DNA of 37,231 bases from an uncultured Dysgonomonas sp. (lineage in GTDB: Bacteria; Bacteroidota; Bacteroidia; Bacteroidales; Dysgonomonadaceae), in assembly GCA_937875275.1 (NCBI GenBank), contig CALNCC010000159.1:1-37231 (forward strand), read 5' to 3'. The notes beneath the pieces are model-generated. The model worked only from the letters and a program-made list of their open reading frames with translations. It did no database searches and had not been told where the DNA came from. Within the stretch, counting starts at the first letter, position 1. Every line of letters begins with the position of its first letter. The translations under genes were made by a program, and so were the position numbers. Shown piece by piece: positions 33,185-37,231 of this stretch.

Positions 33185-34380
33185 AATGCTTTTTTGTTTT
33201 CAGCAAAATAGTTGATGTAGGTCTCCATATCTTTATCACCGCGTCCCGACAGGCAAAGGACTACAACATCATCAGCCTTGAATTTCTTTTTGTCTAAAAT
33301 GCCCAAAGCGTGTGCCGACTCTATTGCGGGAATTATACCTTCCAATACCGTGAGGTCGTATGCTGCTTTCAATGCTTCGTCGTCGTCAACGGCAAGTACC
33401 TCGGAGCGTCCTACCTTTGCCAAATGAGCGTGAATAGGACCGATGCCCGGATAGTCGAGACCGGCAGATATTGAATACGGCTCTTCGATCTGTCCGTCTT
33501 CGGATTGCATGATGAGTGTTTTGCAACCATGAATGATGCCCAATCGACCAAGATGTATTGTTGCTGCCGACTCTCCCGAATCCAATCCTTTTCCGCCTGC
33601 CTCAGCCAATACGATTTTTACGTCCGGCTCATCGAGAAAGTGATAGATTGCTCCGGCGGCATTGCTGCCTCCACCTACACAAGCCAATACATAGTCGGGC
33701 GTTTCTCGTCCCTCGTGTTCTTTCAGTTGCTTGCGTATTTCTTCACTGATAACAGATTGTAAACGAGCAACCATATCGGGATAAGGATGAGGTCCGATTG
33801 TAGAGCCTATCACATAATAGGTGTCTGCCGGATTGCTGCACCAGTCTCGGATAGCCTCGTTTGTAGCATCCTTCAGAGTCATATTGCCACTGGTTACGGG
33901 AACAACTTTTGCACCGAGCATTTGCATTTTTTGCACATTCAGGTGTTGACGTTCAACATCAGTCTTACCCATATATACGATGCACTCCATGTTCATCAAG
34001 GCGCATACTGTTGCTGTTGCTACTCCGTGCTGCCCTGCACCTGTTTCAGCAATGATGCGGGTTTTCCCCATTCGACGAGCCAAGAGCACTTGTCCTATCG
34101 AGTTGTTTATTTTGTGTGCACCTGTGTGATTGAGGTCTTCTCTTTTGAGATAGATTTTACAGCCATATTTTTCGGAAAGCCTGTTTGCCAGATAGAGAGG
34201 AGAAGGGCGACCGACATAATCTTTGAGCAAAGCATGAAACTCTGCCTTGAAAGACGGATCGTTCAAAATCTCAATATAACATTTCTTTAATGATTCTACA
34301 TTATCATATAGAATTTCAGGGATATATGCTCCTCCAAATTCACCGTAAAAACCATTTTCATCTACATCAAACTTTCTCAT
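33181..34380 (-). CDS. trpB: Tryptophan synthase beta chain (TrpB1)
   Basis: This 399-residue PLP enzyme condenses indole with serine. Lys90 in NHTGAHKINNSIGQVLLA binds the cofactor, ETGAGQHGVATATV has the catalytic Glu, and GGGSNAAGAIYHF is the phosphate loop. GAHKINN and length mark it as TrpB1, the partner of TrpA. It is the first structural gene of the operon, 42 bases after the attenuator terminator, and its N-terminus (MRKFDVDENGFYGEFGGAYIP) is standard. Being first and right behind the attenuator, it is directly exposed to Trp-dependent termination. Confidence 0.97.
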   Translation of the reverse strand: MRKFDVDENGFYGEFGGAYIPEILYDNVESLKKCYIEILNDPSFKAEFHALLKDYVGRPSPLYLANRLSEKYGCKIYLKREDLNHTGAHKINNSIGQVLLARRMGKTRIIAETGAGQHGVATATVCALMNMECIVYMGKTDVERQHLNVQKMQMLGAKVVPVTSGNMTLKDATNEAIRDWCSNPADTYYVIGSTIGPHPYPDMVARLQSVISEEIRKQLKEHEGRETPDYVLACVGGGSNAAGAIYHFLDEPDVKIVLAEAGGKGLDSGESAATIHLGRLGIIHGCKTLIMQSEDGQIEEPYSISAGLDYPGIGPIHAHLAKVGRSEVLAVDDDEALKAAYDLTVLEGIIPAIESAHALGILDKKKFKADDVVVLCLSGRGDKDMETYINYFAENKKAL

Positions 34381-34422
34381 AGCTGTATATATTGTCTTTG
34401 TTTTTTTTATTTTCTATCTACG

Positions 34423-34454
34423 AAAAAAGCCCATCGTGAGTTACGACAGGCTTT
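34423..34454 (-). terminator. Attenuator terminator of the trp operon
   Basis: Read on the minus strand, AAAGCCTGTCGT and ACGATGGGCTTT form a 12-bp stem (two G-U pairs) with a 5-base loop AACTC, followed directly by a run of T residues. It lies 41 bases past the trpL stop codon and 42 bases before the trpB ATG. It is the terminator of a ribosome-mediated attenuator. Confidence 0.85.
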
Positions 34455-34501
34455 GTATTTTGCTTTTATTTATCATCTATACATACCGAATTGACTCACG
34501 A
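34434..34501 (-). promoter_or_regulatory. trp antiterminator pairing
   Basis: Minus-strand TCGTGAGT (34494-34501) spans the last leader codon, TCG, and the stop codon TGA. It is the exact reverse complement of ACTCACGA (34434-34441), which is the loop and 3' arm of the terminator. When the ribosome stalls on the Trp codons the first segment is free, pairs with the second and breaks the terminator. When Trp is plentiful the ribosome reaches the stop codon, covers it and the terminator forms. Confidence 0.8.
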
Positions 34502-34555
34502 CTTTCTAAGTTGAGAGTGCCACCACCAATATGCATTTGATAAATTGAATTTCAT
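34496..34555 (-). CDS. trpL: trp operon leader peptide
   Basis: A 19-codon frame starts at ATG 34555 and ends at TGA 34498-34496. The peptide is MKFNLSNAYWWWHSQLRKS, with three consecutive Trp codons (TGG TGG TGG) at residues 10-12. Six codons separate the Trp run from the last codon, whose bases begin the antiterminator segment, so a ribosome stalled at the Trp codons should leave that segment exposed. The frame begins about 16 bases after the predicted transcription start and has no Shine-Dalgarno sequence, as is normal in this phylum. It is too short for most gene finders. A dedicated leader peptide is the simplest reading of this combination of Trp codons, terminator and alternative pairing. 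Confidence 0.9.
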   Translation of the reverse strand: MKFNLSNAYWWWHSQLRKS

Positions 34556-34577
34556 CTTGTTTTTTATTTTGTACATG

Positions 34578-34607
34578 CAAAGATATTAAAAAATTGAATT
34601 CTGCAAA
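34578..34607 (-). promoter_or_regulatory. Promoter of the trp operon
   Basis: Minus-strand TATCTTTG (34578-34585) is a full -7 match and TTTG (34604-34607) lies 18 bases upstream as the -33 element. The predicted start is near 34574-34571, 16-19 bases before trpL. The 302-base stretch 34381-34682 otherwise contains the leader, attenuator and an AT-rich segment at 34608-34682 with no other feature I can name. Confidence 0.7.
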
Positions 34608-34682
34608 TAAATAGACTTGTTTTTTTATACGTCTTTCTCAAATCAATATTTTTCCCTATCAGTTTGCGTTATTTGTTTTGTG

Positions 34683-35117
34683 TCAGATGCACTCAACTTC
34701 CTCTATCTCTGCTATCACCTCGCGCCACTTGTCGGGGATGGCCATCGAGGTTTGTAGCGCCGTATTGTAAGCGACAAAGACCGATCGGCACCGACATTTT
34801 ATCTCGTTTGTTTTTACGTTTCTTATCTGCTGAAGAAATACTCCACTTTTGTTTCCTAGTTCTATAATCTTAGATTCGACCACGATGGACTCCTTGTAAT
34901 AGATGGGAGAGAAATAGTCGACATTTACGTTTGCCAACACCACGGAGCCTTCGGTCCAATCTAAGGATCGGGCCTGCATTTTTTCCCAGTAATCGATTTT
35001 TCCCAAGTCGAAAAAACTAAAGTAAACATTATTGTTTATATGTCCGAGTGGATCGATGTCATTGAATCTTATCTGAACAGGCAGCGAATATTTGAATTCT
35101 ACCTTTGGTATTTCCAT
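34683..35117 (-). CDS. Acyl-CoA thioesterase, 4-hydroxybenzoyl-CoA thioesterase-like hotdog fold
   Basis: This 144-residue hotdog-fold protein has the active-site segment IRFNDIDPLGHINNNVYFSFF, with the conserved Asp and the GHINN loop of the YbgC/FcbC thioesterase group. VANVNVDYFSPIYYKESI and EIKCRCRSVFVAYN are further family-typical strands. I start at ATG 35117; the open frame extends upstream into the DUF721 gene but that part is not hotdog-like. The gene follows the DUF721 and recF genes on the same strand with a 17-base gap. The acyl substrate is not predictable. Confidence 0.83.
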   Translation of the reverse strand: MEIPKVEFKYSLPVQIRFNDIDPLGHINNNVYFSFFDLGKIDYWEKMQARSLDWTEGSVVLANVNVDYFSPIYYKESIVVESKIIELGNKSGVFLQQIRNVKTNEIKCRCRSVFVAYNTALQTSMAIPDKWREVIAEIEEVECI

Positions 35118-35134
35118 AATTTGTAATTTGTATT

Positions 35135-35428
35135 TTATTTCAGAATTATATCTTTTACTACAACAAGACCTGCATAATTGTTTAGTTTCTCTATAAGGTT
35201 GTCTTTTGCCATAGACAATTCCGACCTTAATACCGATGATCTCAGAGATACATGCAGAATCCCGTCGCGGATGTACAGATGCGAGGTGTATGACGCAATA
35301 GTTTTGCCCAATATGGCTTCCCATCCGTTTATAATTCGGCTTTCCGCAATTTTCCTTTTCAGAAATAGATTTTCTTCGAAATATTGCTTTAATACCTCAC
35401 CGATGCTCTCTGTATTCTTCCTTCTCAT
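35135..35428 (-). CDS. DUF721 family protein, DciA-like replicative helicase operator
   Basis: This 97-residue protein fits DUF721, whose bacterial members (DciA) help load the replicative helicase DnaB. IINGWEAILGKTIASYTSHLYIRDGILHVSL contains the conserved W...G..I..HT-like motif and the following beta strands of the KH-like fold. It is 9 bases downstream of recF, a placement common in Bacteroidetes and actinobacteria. It is shorter than many DciA proteins, with only the core domain. Confidence 0.85.
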   Translation of the reverse strand: MRRKNTESIGEVLKQYFEENLFLKRKIAESRIINGWEAILGKTIASYTSHLYIRDGILHVSLRSSVLRSELSMAKDNLIEKLNNYAGLVVVKDIILK

Positions 35429-35437
35429 CTGCGTTAT

Positions 35438-36535
35438 TTATCGTTCCGAGATATTTCCCTTGTCCACTTCAAACAAGCGATAATTGCCGGAGGTTTGAGA
35501 CAATATGCTGTCTAGGTGTCCTCTGTTGGTGTCTGTGATAAATATTTGCCCGAAGTCTTCGTCGTCCAATACAAGCTTCACTATTTGCTCTACGCGCGAT
35601 GCATCCAGCTTGTCGAATATGTCGTCGAGCAACAAGAGTGGGGTAGTCTGACTCACTTGGCGAAGAAAACTGAATTGCGCCAACTTCAAGGCTATCACAT
35701 AGGTTTTGTTTTGCCCTTGCGAACCGACTCTTTTGACTGGATAGGAGTTGATCTGCATTTCCAGATCGTCTTTGTGAATGCCTACGCTTGTGTAACCAAG
35801 TATACGGTCTTTGTCTAACTTGCTTTTCAGCAGATCGGCGAAGTTCTCATCTTCAAAGTGTGAGTGATATGTCAGTTCCACTATTTCGTTGGACGAACAT
35901 ACGAAGTCGTAGAATTTCTGAAAAGTTGGTGTGAATCGTTCTATAAATTCACTCCTTTTCTGATAGATGGATTTGCCCTCTTGTATCAGTTGATCGTCCC
36001 ATAGTTCGAGCAATGTAGCGTCTATCTGATGCGGGGCTTTCAGCATTGCATTTCGTTGTTGCAGGGCTTTGTTGTATTTGATGAGCGATTGCAAATACTC
36101 CTTGTCGAACTGCGACAATACCATATCCACAAATCGCCGACGTTCATCACTGCCTCCACTTATCAGTTCCGAGTCGGAAGGGGAAATCATAACAAGGGGC
36201 ATCTGTCCGATGTGATCGGAATACCGCTCATATTCTTTTTTGTTGCGTTTGAATTGTTTTTTTTGCTTTCGTTTCAGTCCACAAAACACCTCTTCTTGTT
36301 TGCCCTCTTTCTCATACCATCCCTGCACGAGCGATACGTCGGCATCGTGGCTTATGTTCTGCGAGTCGATAGGGTTGTTGTAGCTTCTGCAAAAAGACAG
36401 GTAGTAGATAGCGTCTAACAAGTTTGTCTTTCCCATCCCATTTTTGCCAATAAAGCAATTTATCTGAGGTGAGAAATATAGATCAGCTTGTCCTATATTC
36501 TTGTAATTGAGGATGGATAGTCGTTCTAATATCAT
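35438..36535 (-). CDS. recF: DNA replication and repair protein RecF
   Basis: This 365-residue SMC-like ATPase binds gapped DNA and loads RecA with RecO and RecR. Walker A is GKNGMGKT at residues 30-37, the ABC signature corresponds to RVGSQGQNKTYVIALKLAQF, and Walker B is PLLLLDDIFDKLD followed by the D-loop. The N-terminal ILERLSILNYKNIGQADLYF is typical. It is not linked to dnaA or dnaN here, unlike in many other phyla. A -7 box lies about 31 bases upstream. Confidence 0.95.
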   Translation of the reverse strand: MILERLSILNYKNIGQADLYFSPQINCFIGKNGMGKTNLLDAIYYLSFCRSYNNPIDSQNISHDADVSLVQGWYEKEGKQEEVFCGLKRKQKKQFKRNKKEYERYSDHIGQMPLVMISPSDSELISGGSDERRRFVDMVLSQFDKEYLQSLIKYNKALQQRNAMLKAPHQIDATLLELWDDQLIQEGKSIYQKRSEFIERFTPTFQKFYDFVCSSNEIVELTYHSHFEDENFADLLKSKLDKDRILGYTSVGIHKDDLEMQINSYPVKRVGSQGQNKTYVIALKLAQFSFLRQVSQTTPLLLLDDIFDKLDASRVEQIVKLVLDDEDFGQIFITDTNRGHLDSILSQTSGNYRLFEVDKGNISER

Positions 36536-36565
36536 ATTTGAGCAAAAGCAAAAAACATACTTTTA

Positions 36566-36573
36566 CAAAAATA
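36566..36573 (-). promoter_or_regulatory. -7 box upstream of recF
   Basis: Minus-strand TATTTTTG fits TAnnTTTG and is about 31 bases before the recF ATG, in the 70-base gap after the deacetylase gene. No -33 TTTG is visible, so the call is tentative. Confidence 0.4.
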
Positions 36574-36605
36574 CAATTAAATATGGTAAAACGAGGAATG
36601 GATTT

Positions 36606-37217
36606 TTATAATAATCTGAAAGAGTATCCTTGCGCGATTAGCCATTCTATGCTTTTGGGTAGTGCATATTTCATGTTTCTTTCGGCTTTCAGCGAATCGT
36701 GAAATACGATTATAGAACCGTCTCGTGTATATTTCTTCACATTATTGAATACATCTTCGGGCTTCATGTACTTGCTGTAATCGCGGGTAACGACATCCCA
36801 CATCACTATCTTGTAATACTTTTTCAATGTATAATATTGCGGCAGGCGCATGTGTCCATGTGGTGGACGGAAGAGGTCGGAGTCGATATATTCGGATGCT
36901 TTCTGAGCATTTGCCAAATAGTTTTTTGTCCAAGTTCTTATTCCTTGTAAATGATTGAAGGTATGATTGCCGACATGGTGTCCTCTTTTCAGTACTTCTC
37001 TATATACTTCGGGATGCTTTCTTACGTTGTCGCCAACACAAAAGAACGTCGCTTTTATATCGTATTTATCCAATAAATCCAATACCCACGGCGTTATTTC
37101 GGGTATAGGTCCATCGTCGAATGTGAGATATATTACTTTTTCTCCTTCGACAGGTTTTTTCCAAAGAGCTTTATTATATAGAGACCTGTATAAAAAAGGT
37201 GCTTGTTCTATAAACAT
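36606..37217 (-). CDS. Polysaccharide deacetylase (NodB/CE4 family)
   Basis: This 203-residue protein has the CE4 fold. YLTFDDGPIPEITP holds the catalytic base Asp and the metal Asp, GNHTFNHLQG holds the two metal His residues, and FRPPHGHMRLP corresponds to motif 3. Related enzymes remove acetyl groups from peptidoglycan, chitin-like or other N-acetylated sugars. There is a short N-terminal segment with no clear signal peptide, so its location is uncertain. The Met at 37217 gives the family-typical start MFIEQAPFLYRSLYNKALW, only 14 bases from the window edge. It precedes recF by 70 bases, which may have a separate promoter. Confidence 0.9.
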   Translation of the reverse strand: MFIEQAPFLYRSLYNKALWKKPVEGEKVIYLTFDDGPIPEITPWVLDLLDKYDIKATFFCVGDNVRKHPEVYREVLKRGHHVGNHTFNHLQGIRTWTKNYLANAQKASEYIDSDLFRPPHGHMRLPQYYTLKKYYKIVMWDVVTRDYSKYMKPEDVFNNVKKYTRDGSIIVFHDSLKAERNMKYALPKSIEWLIAQGYSFRLL

Positions 37218-37231
37218 AAAATCGTATTTAT

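Noticed and set aside
35118..35324. N-terminal extension of the thioesterase
   Set aside because: The extension overlaps the DUF721 gene and encodes no hotdog sequence.
1..37231. tRNA, rRNA, CRISPR array, prophage or complete insertion sequence
   Set aside because: No cloverleaf-like sequence, regular spacer array, integrase or transposase frame was seen.

Overview
This 37.2 kb window looks like chromosomal core DNA of an anaerobic member of the Bacteroidales, perhaps Dysgonomonas-like; the genus is an inference and I cannot place the species. The support is: promoters that fit the Bacteroidetes -7/-33 pattern (TAnnTTTG/TTTG), almost no Shine-Dalgarno sequences, a fused DAHP synthase-chorismate mutase, a pseudouridine synthase with an Arg/Gly-rich head, a CtpA-type S41 protease, RecF next to a DUF721/DciA protein, and an oxygen-sensitive hybrid-cluster protein. 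I saw no tRNA, rRNA, CRISPR array, prophage or intact insertion sequence.

Layout. (1) 1-4496, plus strand: a phenylalanine/tyrosine operon (end of pheA, an aminotransferase, a DUF6882 protein, aroF fused to an AroQ domain, a small membrane protein, tyrA). (2) 4499-5882, minus strand: a flavin-fold/Nim-like protein and a Crp/Fnr regulator. (3) 6025-9795, plus strand: hcp, a cupin, a DUF438-hemerythrin-PAS protein and a DUF1858 protein. This is a probable nitrosative-stress operon, divergent from its likely regulator, with one palindrome between the two promoters. (4) 9898-25947, all minus strand: housekeeping genes (asnS, an rluB-type gene, purB, a DegT aminotransferase, recN, two tandem metallophosphoesterases, an S41 protease, coaD, recQ, clpX, clpP). 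(5) 26242-34607, minus strand: a complete tryptophan operon in the order leader-trpB-trpE-trpG-trpB2-trpD-aroQ-like-trpC-trpF-trpA, ending at a perfect hairpin. (6) 34683-37217, minus strand: a thioesterase, DciA/DUF721, recF and a polysaccharide deacetylase.

The strongest discoveries are in the trp operon. Upstream of trpB is an unannotated 19-residue leader peptide with three consecutive Trp codons, followed by a terminator hairpin and a competing 8-bp antiterminator pairing that overlaps the leader stop codon. Together these form a complete ribosome-mediated attenuator. Inside the operon sit two extra genes: a TrpB2-type synthase beta chain, and a small AroQ/PchB-like protein whose catalytic lysine position is glutamine. 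The fused AroQ domain at 2184-3245 keeps all the corresponding residues.

The two aromatic operons share chorismate as their branch point. The first sends chorismate to prephenate, Phe and Tyr; the second sends it to Trp. TrpE carries the LLES motif linked to Trp feedback inhibition, so the Trp branch is probably controlled both by attenuation and allosterically.
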